The notes under the pieces are model-generated. The model did no database searches, had not been told where the DNA came from, and was given only the letters and a program-made list of their open reading frames with translations. Below are positions 17,947 through 27,202 of a stretch of DNA of 64,000 nucleotides, in pieces. The stretch covers positions 49,670-113,669 of the forward strand of contig QHWT01000063.1 in the NCBI GenBank assembly GCA_003222675.1. Reading direction: 5' to 3'. Position numbers and translations under genes: made by a program. The stretch comes from Acidobacteriota bacterium (GTDB lineage: Bacteria > Acidobacteriota > Vicinamibacteria > Vicinamibacterales > 2-12-FULL-66-21). Numbering within the stretch: the first letter of the stretch is position 1; every line of letters starts with the position of its first letter.

Positions 17947-20900
17947 GATCCTCCGACTTCGCGGCGTGCGCCAGCGCGTGCGACAAATTGCGATCCGGAA
18001 ACAGGAACACGCGCGCCATCGATTGTCGGGACTCCTCGGCCCGGCCCAGCGCGGCGAGCAGCGACGCGCGCGCCAGTTCCGTGTAGCCCGGATTGCTGCT
18101 GTCGCCCGAATCCAGCATGCGTGTCGTCGTCTCGAGCGCCGCCTCGAGGCGGCGGCGTTGATCGGCCGTTCTCGCCGCACCCAGGCGCTTCCGCGCCTCG
18201 TCGGCAATCGCCAGATTCATCGGCGCGTCCGTGTCAGCCAGGGCTCGCGCGAGACGCTGCCATTCAGCGCGCGCGACGGCGAGTCGCCCGCAGGTCCAGT
18301 TAATCGCCGCGACCTGCCGCGCCATGGTCGGCGGCTGCAGCACATCCGCAAGCCCACCTGTGGTGAAGGCGAGATCCTGCCGCTCGCGTGGCACTGTGTC
18401 GAGCATGTCTCGGGCAGCGGTGCAGTTGCCTGCGTCCGCTGCCGCTCGTGCCGACGCGAGACGCACCTGCGCGTACACCGCTCTCACGGACGTGCCACCT
18501 TCTTCCTTGGGAAAGAACCGATCGTGGAAGAGGCGCTCCGCGGCGGCCGCCTCGCCAGCTTCGGCGAGGGCAATCGCGAGTTTGAACACCATCGATGCTG
18601 GCATGCGCTCCGGGGCGGGGAAGCGACGAAGCGCCGTCACGCGCTCGCGCGGCGCCGCATGTGCAGCGCTCAGCACGCCGTCGAGCGTCAGGTACACTTC
18701 GACGTTCTCGCTGTCTGCGGACGTCCCCTCCTCGAGAACGGCGCGCGCCTCGCTGTAGTTCGCTGCCTGCAGCAGCGCGAGGCCGAGATTTCGATGGAGC
18801 GTCGGAATGGCAGGCCGAGCACGTCGAACGCGCTGCCACTCCTCGATTGCCGGCTCCGCCAGCCCGCTCGCGAGATAGAGTGAGCCCAATAGAAATCGCG
18901 CCGTGCCGTCTTCCGGATTGACGCGCAGCGCGTCTTTCAGCACGGCGTAGGCAGACCAGCGGGCCGGAAATGTGTACTTTGTCGAGAGCGTTCCGGCCTT
19001 TGCGTACTCGCCGTTCGCGCTGCCGCCCAGGCGCTGCCGCAGGTAGCCGCGATAGTAAGCGACCAGTGGGGACTCGAGCGGCGGAACCGCGCCAATCTCG
19101 CGCGCAGGAGGTTCGACGCGCGGGTACTCGTGATCGAGCAATCCGAGCGCGTCTTGATACGCACCGATCGCAACGTACTGATCGACGAGATCGAGCACGC
19201 GGTTCGCGTCGGCGCCCAGATGCGGCCACAGCTCCTGATCGGTCCCGCCCAACAACGTCTGCTCGGATCGGATCAGGCTGCTGGTCGGATCGATCGTCTG
19301 CCAGTATCGCGCGCGTTCACGCGCGTCGCCATTCCGGCCGAGACGGCGAAGCACGGCCACTTCGAGCGCACCAGCGAGCGTTGAGCGCGGCGACTCGCTG
19401 GCGATCGTCTGGAGCTGCCGCAACGCTCCAGCGAGATCTCCATCCGCGGCGGAAAGCCTGGCGAGCTGCAGCAGCGCAGGCGCGCGTGTCGCTCGAAAGC
19501 GCTCGGCCGCTTCGAGGTGCGGACGGGCGTCGCGAGGCCGTCCGGCGGCAACAAGGGCCAGACCAAGGTAGTACCGTGTTTCGAAGTCTGTCGTGTTGCC
19601 CGCGGACGCCTCCTCCAGCCAGTCGGTCGCTGCCGATGACCGACCGGCGTCGGACGCCCATCCCAGCACGATCGCCAGACGGCCCGCCGCCTTCAGCAAC
19701 GCCAGGCTGTGCGGATGCTGCGCGAGGCCTTCGCGATACCGCGTCAGCGCGGCAAGTCGACGCCCTTCGAGCTCGTCGACCAGGCCGCGTTCGACGGCCC
19801 GGTCTGCCGAGCCTGGGTCCTCGTTTGACGCGAGATTCGTGTGCCGAGCGCCGAGACGCCCGGCCGCCGCCGGCGTGCGATCGAAGACGTTTTCCGTATG
19901 GACGAGGACCGGCGTGCCGGATGCATCGAGCAATTCGAATGTGACGGGCGACGCCGTCATGTTATCGAGGTCCGCTCGCCACACCTCGCGCGGCGACAAC
20001 GTGACGGGTGTATCGAGCGCGCTGGTCGATCCCTGACGGACCTTGATCCGCGCGCCTGGCAGATCGCGGGTAACGTCCAGCGCAATGCGAACGCGCGCCG
20101 GCGGCGTCCGCTCCATGTGCAGCACGCCGTCGACATTCGCGCGCGTGATGCCGCCGAGGTCCCGAACGGGCAGCCAGTGCTCCGAGAAGCGAACGGATTC
20201 CTGCGGCTCGAGGAACCCGTACGTCTCCTGGTTCCGGAAGAGTCCCGCCTGCAGCTCCACATACGCGCTGTCATCGTCCGAGAGCGCCGTGCGCCATGTC
20301 GCGGCGTCACGATCGTTGCCCCACGACCAGAACTTGTGGACGGGCAACTCCGAGGGATCCGCGACGTGCACGGTGCCGCTGTTGGTTTTCGGATGGTAGA
20401 CGCCGACGAATGGTTCACGCGTCTGGTACGTGAACAGCGAGACCGGACCGTCCACCTCGTTGCGGATGACGCTGAGGTCGCGCCCCTGACGATCGATCGG
20501 CCACGGTTCCACCGCGGTGAACCCGTGCGTGGCCATCAACTCGGTGGGATAGACGAGGTGCGAATCATCCCACACCCGCACGGCGCCGTTGCTCCACCAG
20601 TAGTAACGGTGACGCACGTCGCTGCGGTTGTACAACTCGACGCGCTGATCGAGCACCGAACGGCCCGGCTGAAGCTGCAGTTCCACGCGCCACGCGGACC
20701 CGTAGACCTGATCGACGTTGCCGACCCAGATCGATCCGCTTCCATCCGGATGCTCGACAAGGGCGAAGTCGACTGGCGACATCGACACCCAGTTGTGCGA
20801 CACCGGGAAGTTGAACTCGACGCCGAATGCCGCCCATGCGCCGCGATATCCGATCAGCGCCTTCTTGATCGTGGTATTCGCGTAGAACATCTCGCGACCG

Positions 20901-21232
20901 TCCCGCTTGTCCAGGCAGCTGTAGATATGGCCGCCGAGGTCCGGCAGAACCGTCAGCCGCAGGTACTCGTTCTCGAGATTCAGCGTGCGCCAGCTGACCG
21001 GCTCGCGCCGATCGGTGAGCGCATCGCGGATCGGATATGGATAGTTGAATCGGCCGAAGGTAAAGAGATCGAACGGAGGATTCGGGTTGGGTGCGTCCTC
21101 CGCGTACGTGGGGATCTGGAGCGACCCGCGCCACACGCGCACGGCGGTTTCAGGCGCGGCAGCCGGGACCGCGAGCGCCAGGGTGACGAGGACGCCAAAC
21201 ACAGCCGTGCGCGCGATTCGCACGCACGGCAT
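17936..21232 (-). CDS. DUF5107 and TPR-repeat protein
   Basis: 1,098 residues, exported (signal VLVTLALAVPAAAPETA). Residues about 40-340 match the DUF5107 beta-sandwich pattern (LENEYLRLTVLPDLGGHIYS, YYWWSNGAVRVWDDSHLVYP), related in fold to galactose-mutarotase-like domains. The remainder is tetratricopeptide repeats (for example ETRYYLGLALVAAGRPRDAR and TARFLLGSLYLASGLAEPAI). The family is usually linked to glycan use, but its reaction is not established here. It is the first gene of a DUF5107-DUF4091-amylase run; its promoter would lie within or before the ADOP relic. Confidence 0.82.
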   Translation of the reverse strand: MPCVRIARTAVFGVLVTLALAVPAAAPETAVRVWRGSLQIPTYAEDAPNPNPPFDLFTFGRFNYPYPIRDALTDRREPVSWRTLNLENEYLRLTVLPDLGGHIYSCLDKRDGREMFYANTTIKKALIGYRGAWAAFGVEFNFPVSHNWVSMSPVDFALVEHPDGSGSIWVGNVDQVYGSAWRVELQLQPGRSVLDQRVELYNRSDVRHRYYWWSNGAVRVWDDSHLVYPTELMATHGFTAVEPWPIDRQGRDLSVIRNEVDGPVSLFTYQTREPFVGVYHPKTNSGTVHVADPSELPVHKFWSWGNDRDAATWRTALSDDDSAYVELQAGLFRNQETYGFLEPQESVRFSEHWLPVRDLGGITRANVDGVLHMERTPPARVRIALDVTRDLPGARIKVRQGSTSALDTPVTLSPREVWRADLDNMTASPVTFELLDASGTPVLVHTENVFDRTPAAAGRLGARHTNLASNEDPGSADRAVERGLVDELEGRRLAALTRYREGLAQHPHSLALLKAAGRLAIVLGWASDAGRSSAATDWLEEASAGNTTDFETRYYLGLALVAAGRPRDARPHLEAAERFRATRAPALLQLARLSAADGDLAGALRQLQTIASESPRSTLAGALEVAVLRRLGRNGDARERARYWQTIDPTSSLIRSEQTLLGGTDQELWPHLGADANRVLDLVDQYVAIGAYQDALGLLDHEYPRVEPPAREIGAVPPLESPLVAYYRGYLRQRLGGSANGEYAKAGTLSTKYTFPARWSAYAVLKDALRVNPEDGTARFLLGSLYLASGLAEPAIEEWQRVRRARPAIPTLHRNLGLALLQAANYSEARAVLEEGTSADSENVEVYLTLDGVLSAAHAAPRERVTALRRFPAPERMPASMVFKLAIALAEAGEAAAAERLFHDRFFPKEEGGTSVRAVYAQVRLASARAAADAGNCTAARDMLDTVPRERQDLAFTTGGLADVLQPPTMARQVAAINWTCGRLAVARAEWQRLARALADTDAPMNLAIADEARKRLGAARTADQRRRLEAALETTTRMLDSGDSSNPGYTELARASLLAALGRAEESRQSMARVFLFPDRNLSHALAHAAKSEDHAR

Positions 21233-21256
21233 TCTATCGAGGATGTGGGCGATTCT

Positions 21257-21446
21257 CTATTCGTGGCGCAACGCGACGATGGGTTCGACGCGAATCGAGG
21301 CCAACGAGCGTATAGGGCACGTAGACCTGCGGCGCGGGCGGCTCCTGCGGACCCTGGTTGGTGATGTCCGACACGATGCCGACGATCGTGAAGGTTGGAT
21401 CTGCAACCGGGAGTGGTTTCAGTGGCGCCCAGCGCACGCTTGTCAC
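21257..21446 (-). pseudogene. ADOP permease relic
   Basis: Minus-strand reading gives an internal ADOP piece (TFTIVGIVSDITNQGPQEPP followed by APQVYVPYT). It is joined directly, in another frame, to a normal ADOP C-terminus (SIRVEPIVALRHE and stop at 21257-21259). Roughly 200 or more residues between them, and everything upstream of 21446, are missing. The truncated edge is 4 bp from the start of the cloverleaf-type repeat at 21451, so repeat insertion or recombination may have removed the gene. Confidence 0.8.
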
Positions 21447-21450
21447 GTAC

Positions 21451-21767
21451 GATTCACGCAGAGCGCGCGGAGACCGCGGAGGAAAACCAAGCCACGGATC
21501 ACTCAGATTTACACGGATTCAGTCACGGCGTCGTCGCAGTTACGCGAAGAAGACAATGAAAGAAGCGTGCTGCCCAGGCGCATTCGCCGCCGCGCTTCGC
21601 GCGGCAGGAGGTCACGCGAGACTACGAATACAAGCGGCGCAGAAGAATAGGCCGCTTGTATTCGTATCTCGGGTGACCTCCATTACGCCCGCCGAAGGCG
21701 GGCGCGGCGAATGCGCGGGTGGCAGCATTCTAGGCGCCTTTGCGCCTTTGCACCTGCGCGTGCGATC
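21451..21767 (+). repeat. Structured cloverleaf-like repeat element, copy 1
   Basis: About 317 bp. Ends (21451-21482 and 21735-21767) are imperfect inverted repeats. The core is an 11-bp perfect stem (GCATTCGCCGC 21580-21590 with GCGGCGAATGC 21704-21714) enclosing three hairpins: 7 bp with a 3-nt loop (21589-21605), about 31 bp with a 12-nt loop (21607-21638 with 21651-21681), and 7 bp with a GAA loop (21687-21703). The copy at 30868 has the same geometry. No coding sequence is apparent. It fills the gap between the ADOP relic and the PQQ dehydrogenase stop. It may be MITE-like or encode a structured RNA. Confidence 0.85.
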
Positions 21768-21818
21768 GTCTTCTCGCGACTCACACCGCCACGTGCAGGC
21801 GCAGTCTGGTTCGACCTC

Positions 21819-23678
21819 TCAGTGTTGTGGAAGCGCGAACGCCACGATTTTGGATCCAGGCGGGGAAACGAGCAGTCCGTCGCCGCCTGCCGCAATCACG
21901 ACGTACTGACGATCGTTTCGTCCCATGAACGTCATCGGCGTCGCGTGGGCGCTCGCTTCGAGCGTCGTTTCCCACAGCTGGGCCCCCGTCTGCGCGGCGA
22001 ACGCGCGAAAGCGCTTGTCGATGGTTCCACCGATGAAGATGAGCCCGCTCGCGGTAGCGATCGTGCCGCCGATGTTGGGTGTTCCGGTCTTGGAGAAACC
22101 GCGCGCCTTCAGATCATCGAATTCCCCCAGCGGCACTCGCCACACGATCGCGGCGCGGTTGACGTCGACGGCGACCAGCTCGCCGAATGGCGGCGCGGAG
22201 CATGGCACGCGCGTCTCCGGATTCCAGAATCGTCCGATCGGCCGGCCCCACGGCGTCGTCCGCTTGTAATCGACGCGGCCCGTCTTCCCATCGGTTCGCC
22301 GTTCCATTCTCGCGACCTGGCCGAGATTCATGATGTTCGCGAACACGAGTCCGCGACCCGGATCGTATGACAATCCGCTCCAGTTGCCGCCGCCAAGCGT
22401 GCTCGGAAACATCACCATCGTCCGGTCGACGGTCGGTGGTGTGTACATGCCCTTCGTGAACATCTTATTGGTAGCCCACAGGTCCCTGCAGTACGCGGCG
22501 TGCTCGGCCGTCAGTGAATAGAAATCCCTGGCCGGATCGAAAGTGGTCCGCGAGAGCGGCGGCGGTTGCAGAGGAAACGGCTGCGTCGGCCACGTCGCTT
22601 CACCAGGCACGTCGGTCTGCGGCACCGGGCGTTCTTCGAGACCGAACAGCGGTTCGCCGGTCACGCGATCGAAAATGAACAGCAGGCTCATCTTCGTGGT
22701 TTGCGCAACCGCGGGGATCGTGCGGCCGTCTCGCTTGACGTCGATCAGCGTCGGCGCCGCCGGCAAGTCCCAGTCCCAGATGTCGTGGTGAACAAGCTGC
22801 TGAAACCATTTCAGCTTGCCCGTAGTCGCATCGAGCGCGATCAAACAATTGCCGTACAGGTTCTGCCCCTTCCGATCGGCACCGTAGAAGTCCGATGTTG
22901 GCGATCCCGTTGGCGCGAACACCAGCCCGCGCTCGACGTCGACGGTCATGAAAGACCAGGCGTTCGTGCCCGAACGGTTCTTCCAGCTCTCCTCGTCCCA
23001 CGTCTCGACGCCGGGTTCGCCGGCGCGAGGAACGGTGTGAAATGACCAGAGCAGCTTGCCGCTGATCGCGTCCCACCCTCGAATGTCGCCGTAGAGACCG
23101 AGGCTCGGCTCGCCCTCTTCGTTGGCGCCGCCCGTGATGACGATGTCCTTGTAGATGACGGGCGGGGTAATCAACATGAACTTGCCGTCGACGTCTCCCC
23201 GTACGCTGGTCTTCAAGTCGACGAAACCATGCTCGCCGAAGTCGGTGACGAGCGCGCCGGTCCGCGCATCGAGTGCGATCATGCGGCCATCGCCCGCGGC
23301 CGAATACAACCGCGGCCGTACGGTGCCAGTGCCCGGCCAATAGGCCACGCCTCTCCGGCTGACTGCGCCGCTCGCGCTCTTGTATTTCCAGATTGGTGTG
23401 CCGGTTTCCGGCTCGAGCGCATATACGGTCGATCCACCGGTCAGGTACATCATGCCGTCCACGACCAACGGCGTGACTTGAAGATCCAGGCTGCCCGTGT
23501 CGAAGGTCCAGGCCTGCTGTAAGGCCGCGACGTTCCGGGAGTCGATCTGCGTCAGCGGCGAAAAGCGTTGCGCGCCCGGATCGCGTCCGAACGCATGCCA
23601 CTCGCCGTCAGTATGCGGCCCGGGCGCCAGGGACGCTGTTGCAAGGAGAAGTCCCGCCAGTACGAGTTTCAGCTTCAT
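21819..23678 (-). CDS. Secreted PQQ-dependent dehydrogenase (quinoprotein)
   Basis: 619 residues: a signal peptide (LVLAGLLLATASLAPGP) and an eight-bladed quinoprotein propeller with the repeated tryptophan-docking pattern (LDARTGALVTDFG, LDATTGKLKWFQQLVHHDIW, FDRVTGEPLFG). YCRDLW and GGNWSGLSYDP resemble soluble glucose/quinate-type PQQ dehydrogenases. There is no C-terminal cytochrome c domain, so electrons must go to a separate acceptor. It would oxidise an alcohol or aldose in the periplasm; the substrate is not readable. No PQQ synthesis genes are in the window. Confidence 0.88.
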   Translation of the reverse strand: MKLKLVLAGLLLATASLAPGPHTDGEWHAFGRDPGAQRFSPLTQIDSRNVAALQQAWTFDTGSLDLQVTPLVVDGMMYLTGGSTVYALEPETGTPIWKYKSASGAVSRRGVAYWPGTGTVRPRLYSAAGDGRMIALDARTGALVTDFGEHGFVDLKTSVRGDVDGKFMLITPPVIYKDIVITGGANEEGEPSLGLYGDIRGWDAISGKLLWSFHTVPRAGEPGVETWDEESWKNRSGTNAWSFMTVDVERGLVFAPTGSPTSDFYGADRKGQNLYGNCLIALDATTGKLKWFQQLVHHDIWDWDLPAAPTLIDVKRDGRTIPAVAQTTKMSLLFIFDRVTGEPLFGLEERPVPQTDVPGEATWPTQPFPLQPPPLSRTTFDPARDFYSLTAEHAAYCRDLWATNKMFTKGMYTPPTVDRTMVMFPSTLGGGNWSGLSYDPGRGLVFANIMNLGQVARMERRTDGKTGRVDYKRTTPWGRPIGRFWNPETRVPCSAPPFGELVAVDVNRAAIVWRVPLGEFDDLKARGFSKTGTPNIGGTIATASGLIFIGGTIDKRFRAFAAQTGAQLWETTLEASAHATPMTFMGRNDRQYVVIAAGGDGLLVSPPGSKIVAFALPQH

Positions 23679-23703
23679 AAGGGGTTTGCCTTCCAGCTAA
23701 AGC

Positions 23704-23815
23704 CGGAAGCCACATGGAACACTACTGGAAGCCACATGGAACACTACTTGTGGCTTCCGCCTTCCGCCTTGGCGCGAAGCGCTTCGGCGGACCGCCGCAG
23801 CCTTGGCGGAGGCTG
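23704..23815. repeat. GGAAGCCAC/GTGGCTTCC inverted repeat, family B (copy 1)
   Basis: GGAAGCCACATGGAACACTA occurs twice in tandem just upstream of the PQQ dehydrogenase start, then the inverted GTGGCTTCCGCCTTCCGCC follows. The set can fold into alternative hairpins. Related hairpins lie at 47129-47148 and 61261-61313. It fills most of the divergent gap between 23678 and 23860, so it may overlap both promoters. Confidence 0.65.
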
Positions 23816-23859
23816 GTGAGGCGGAAGGACAGCCTGAAGTAAAACTACAATCTGTGCCG

Positions 23860-25164
23860 ATGCGCAAGCTGTTTCGTCCGGTCGCCTTTCTCGTCGTCGT
23901 CGCGGTCGGTCCGCTCGCTCTGCATGCGCTCGGCGTCCAGCCGCGATCGCTCGTCCTCGACAACGTCCGCATCATCGACGGCACGGGGGCCGCACCGATC
24001 GAGCAGGGACGGTTGGTGATCGAAGCCGATCGGCTCGCTCGAGTAGGGCCCGCCGAGAAGGTTCCGGTGCCTGCGAACGCGGAGCGTGTCGATCTGTCCG
24101 GCCGAACGATCGTGCCAGGCCTCATCGATCTCCACTTTCATATCGAGAACGATCCGAAGCTCGCGCTGCGACAGCTCAGTCATGGGATCACCGCGTTTCG
24201 CGATCCCGGGCAGTGGGACGAGAAGTTCGTCGAGCTGCGGCGCATGATCGCCGCCGATCACCTCGCCGGGCCTCACATCTTCACCGCAGGACCGCACATC
24301 GATGGTGAACATCCCGCATATCCGGCTGATTCGGTCGTGGCACGGGACCCCGACGAGGCGCGCCGCGAGGCAGAAATCAACGTGCGCAACGGCGCGTCAG
24401 CGCTGAAGATTTACTTCAGGCTTCCGTTCGCGAGCGCGAAGGCGGTCATCGACGTCTGCAACGCCCACCACATCCCGTGCACGGCGCACCTCGAGATTCT
24501 CGAGGCGCGTGAGCTGATCGCCGCGGGCCTCCACGGGATCGAGCACGTCACCTCGTTCGGGACGAGCATCGTGCCGCGCAACCAGGCGGAAGTCTACCGG
24601 CAGGCGGTGCTCGCGGACAACGATGCGCGCCGCGACGGACGCTACAGGCTTTTTGCGAGCGCCAATCTCGACGGCCCGGAGGCGCAGGCTCTCTACGCCG
24701 TCCTCCGCGAGCGGAAGCCGTGGCTCGACGCCACGCTCGCGGTGTTCGAACGACGGGCCGATCATCCTGAAGAAGGGGTGAAGCCCGAAATGGTGCCGGT
24801 GATGGCGGCCGGCTTCGAGAAGATGAAGCAGTTGACGCGACGCGCGGGACTGGAAGGGGCCCGTCTCGTGATGGGTGGGCACTCCACCGTGCCGTTTGCG
24901 TCGCGTGGCGAGGCGCCCTGGCGCGAGCTGGAGCTGCTCGTCGAAAGCGGGTTGTCTCCGCTCGAAGCCATAACGGCCGCCACGGGCACGGCAGCCGGCT
25001 TCCTCTATCGCAGCGATGAACTCGGAAATTTACGGTCCGGCCTGAAGGCCGATCTCGTCGTGCTCCATGACGATCCGAGCCGTGACATCGCGGCCATGCG
25101 GACCGTTGAACGTGTGATGGTCGGCGGCACGTGGGTCGATATCGCGCGGTATCGGACCTATTAA
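23860..25164 (+). CDS. Secreted amidohydrolase (imidazolonepropionase-like)
   Basis: A 434-residue member of the amidohydrolase superfamily from the ATG at 23860 (MRKLFRPVAFLVVVAVG is a signal sequence). Metal ligands visible are DLHFHIE (first His pair), the potential bridging Lys in SALKIYFRLP, CTAHLE and HGIEHVTSF. The final Asp ligand, usually GTDxG, appears to be replaced: the strand reads LVMGGHSTVPFASRG. The C-terminal GLKADLVVLHDDP is the typical composite beta domain. It may hydrolyse a cyclic amide, dipeptide or lactone; altered metal binding is possible. Confidence 0.85.
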   Translation: MRKLFRPVAFLVVVAVGPLALHALGVQPRSLVLDNVRIIDGTGAAPIEQGRLVIEADRLARVGPAEKVPVPANAERVDLSGRTIVPGLIDLHFHIENDPKLALRQLSHGITAFRDPGQWDEKFVELRRMIAADHLAGPHIFTAGPHIDGEHPAYPADSVVARDPDEARREAEINVRNGASALKIYFRLPFASAKAVIDVCNAHHIPCTAHLEILEARELIAAGLHGIEHVTSFGTSIVPRNQAEVYRQAVLADNDARRDGRYRLFASANLDGPEAQALYAVLRERKPWLDATLAVFERRADHPEEGVKPEMVPVMAAGFEKMKQLTRRAGLEGARLVMGGHSTVPFASRGEAPWRELELLVESGLSPLEAITAATGTAAGFLYRSDELGNLRSGLKADLVVLHDDPSRDIAAMRTVERVMVGGTWVDIARYRTY

Positions 25165-25176
25165 CCTTGTATGGCG

Positions 25177-25234
25177 ATGCTTTCGAGCCGCCATGGCGCC
25201 GGGTCTAACGGCCCCGCCTGCATTCGAGAAGCAT
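25177..25234. terminator. Hairpin in convergent gap
   Basis: ATGCTTTCGA (25177-25186) pairs with TCGAGAAGCAT (25224-25234) with a one-base bulge; the loop is GC-rich and contains a GCCGGGTCT piece of repeat family A. It lies between the convergent stops at 25164 and 25247 and could terminate both transcripts. Confidence 0.5.
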
Positions 25235-25246
25235 TGAACATTGGCG

Positions 25247-26290
25247 TTACAGAGCGACCACCTGACCGGTGCGCACCGATTCATCGGCGGCCATGACGAT
25301 GCGCAGGCTCTTGACGCCGTCGTTCATGTGCGCGGTGAGATCCAGGTCTTCGTCGATCGCCTTCAACAGGTAGCGCTGCTCGCGCTCGCAGAGCGCGTCG
25401 TGATCGGGCTCGTCCGCCATGTTGATGCGCTCGTCCGGCTTCGACATGTCCGCGTGATGCCACAGGATCTGGTTCGTCTTCGTGTGCGCGTTGATGTCGT
25501 CGGACTTGACCGAGCCGGCGGTCTCCGCCATCACAATCGACACCGATCCCTTCGGGCCGATGACGTCTTTGACGAAGAACGCCGTCTCGCTCATCATCGG
25601 GCCCCATCCGGCCTCGTACCATCCGATCGACCCATCGTCGAACGCGACCTGCAGCATTCCGTAGTTGTAGAGCGGCACCTCGTCGCTGAGCTGCGCACCC
25701 ATCGCGTGCACGCGCGTGGGTTTCGCCGGCGTCATCTGGCACATGATGTCGACGTAGTGGACGCCACAGTCGACGATGGGAGGGAACGATTCCAGCAGCC
25801 GCTTGTGCCACGCCCAGGTCTCGCCGTTTGATTGCTGATTCAAGTTCATGCGGAACACGAGCGGCGTCCCGAGCTGACGGGCGATCTCCACGAATTTGAT
25901 CCACGACGGATGCTGGCGGAGGATGTAGCCGATCACCAGCTTTTTGCGCGTCCGCTTCGCGGCGGCCACGACCTGCTCGGCGCTTTTCACTGTCAAGGCG
26001 AGCGGCTTCTCCACGAACACGTCGGCGCCCGCCTCCATTGCTTTCATGGCGTACTCGGCGTGCGTATCCGGCAGCGTGTTCACCGACACGACGTCGGGGC
26101 GGAGCTCCGTGAGCGCCTGCTCGAACGTCGAGTAGCGGCGGGCGTCAGCGAGGGCTGGCGGCAGTTGCTTGTCGGCAATGTGCCGCGTACAGACACCAGC
26201 GACCTCGAACTCCGGAATGCGCGTGTAGGCGAGCGCGTGCGACATCCCCATGTTGCCAAGTCCGACAACCAGCACACGCTTCTTGTTCAT
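25247..26290 (-). CDS. Gfo/Idh/MocA family oxidoreductase
   Basis: NAD(P)-dependent sugar or cyclitol oxidoreductase, 347 residues. The Rossmann start is VLVVGLGNMGMSHALAY; the conserved FVEKPLALT supplies the catalytic Lys, and DCGVHYVDIMC holds the His/Asp of the substrate site. The ATG at 26290 is preferred because AGGAG lies 7 nt before it. No export signal, so cytoplasmic. It is the last gene of a minus-strand run with an SDR and a TIM-barrel protein; a 9-bp tandem repeat separates it from the SDR. The run looks like catabolism of a modified sugar. Confidence 0.9.
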   Translation of the reverse strand: MNKKRVLVVGLGNMGMSHALAYTRIPEFEVAGVCTRHIADKQLPPALADARRYSTFEQALTELRPDVVSVNTLPDTHAEYAMKAMEAGADVFVEKPLALTVKSAEQVVAAAKRTRKKLVIGYILRQHPSWIKFVEIARQLGTPLVFRMNLNQQSNGETWAWHKRLLESFPPIVDCGVHYVDIMCQMTPAKPTRVHAMGAQLSDEVPLYNYGMLQVAFDDGSIGWYEAGWGPMMSETAFFVKDVIGPKGSVSIVMAETAGSVKSDDINAHTKTNQILWHHADMSKPDERINMADEPDHDALCEREQRYLLKAIDEDLDLTAHMNDGVKSLRIVMAADESVRTGQVVAL

Positions 26291-26341
26291 GTAGTCGCTC
26301 CTCACGAGCAGCCCGAGCGGCCGCGCTACGAATACGACCTT

Positions 26342-26414
26342 GGATCCGCGAGATCCGTGGGATCCGTGGGATCCGTGGGATCCGTGGGATCCGTGGGATC
26401 CGTGGGATCCGTGG
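26342..26414. repeat. Tandem repeat of the 9-bp unit GGATCCGTG
   Basis: About seven nearly perfect copies of GGATCCGTG between the Gfo/Idh/MocA start (26290) and the SDR stop (26415). Each unit holds the palindrome GGATCC, so the array can self-pair. Read as protein it would give an SVG repeat, but no gene uses it. Such arrays change copy number by slippage, which here would alter spacing between two co-directional genes. Confidence 0.85.
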
Positions 26415-27200
26415 TTAGAAATCTTCCAACGTCAGCTCTCGCGCCATCACGATGTTACCGGCGGTCAGCCCGCAATCAACGGGCAGCACCACGCCGGTGA
26501 TTGCTGAGGCCGCGTCGGAGGCCAGGAACGCGACGGCGCGCATGACCTCGATCGGCTCGACGATGCGACCGAGCGGATACCAGCGCGTGAGCTGCGATAG
26601 CACCTCCCGGTTGCGGGAGAGGCGCTCGTCCCAGATCGGCGTACGCACGGTGCCGGGGCACACGATATTCGCACGGATGTTATATCGGCCGAACTCCAGC
26701 GCGAGCGCCTTCGTCAGGCTGATCAGACCGGCCTTGCCCGCGCTGTAGGCCGCATCGCCGAGCGCGGCGAGTCCGTTCACCGATCCGATGTTCACGATCG
26801 CGCCGCCACGCCGCGCCCTCATGCCCGGCAGCACCGCGTAGGCACAATTGTACGCGCCATTCAGATTGACGTGGACGTCCTCGTCGAAACCCTCCGGCGT
26901 CGTGTGCTCGAGGCTCGGATGCCTCGTGACGCCGGCGTTGTTGATCAGGATGTCGACGCGGCCGAGCGCGGACGTGGCTTTCGCAAACGCCGATCCGACG
27001 GCCGTCGCATCTCCGATATCGACGACAGCGGCCTCAATTCTGATTCCGTCGCCTCGGAGTTGTTCGCCGAATGCGGTGACTGCGTGGCTCTTGTCGAACG
27101 CCGCAATCGCCGCGCCCTGCTTGCCGAAGTACTTGCACAGCTCTCGCCCGATGCCGCCCGATGCGCCCGTGATGGCGACGACTTTGTCTCGGAATTCCAC
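26415..27200 (-). CDS. Short-chain dehydrogenase/reductase
   Basis: Classical SDR of 261 residues: the nucleotide motif TGASGGIG, NNAG, catalytic Ser in NIGSVNG, and YSAGK (Tyr and Lys). The GTG at 27200 is taken as start because GGAGG lies 6 nt upstream; a TTG at 27206 has no spacing. The start is 2 bp past the stop of the TIM-barrel gene, so the two are co-translated. It probably oxidises a sugar or sugar-acid hydroxyl in the same pathway as the Gfo/Idh/MocA enzyme. The specific substrate is unknown. Confidence 0.9.
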   Translation of the reverse strand: MEFRDKVVAITGASGGIGRELCKYFGKQGAAIAAFDKSHAVTAFGEQLRGDGIRIEAAVVDIGDATAVGSAFAKATSALGRVDILINNAGVTRHPSLEHTTPEGFDEDVHVNLNGAYNCAYAVLPGMRARRGGAIVNIGSVNGLAALGDAAYSAGKAGLISLTKALALEFGRYNIRANIVCPGTVRTPIWDERLSRNREVLSQLTRWYPLGRIVEPIEVMRAVAFLASDAASAITGVVLPVDCGLTAGNIVMARELTLEDF

Positions 27201-27202
27201 GA

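Noticed and set aside
26342-26414. CRISPR array
   Set aside because: The unit is 9 bp with no spacers, and no cas gene is present.
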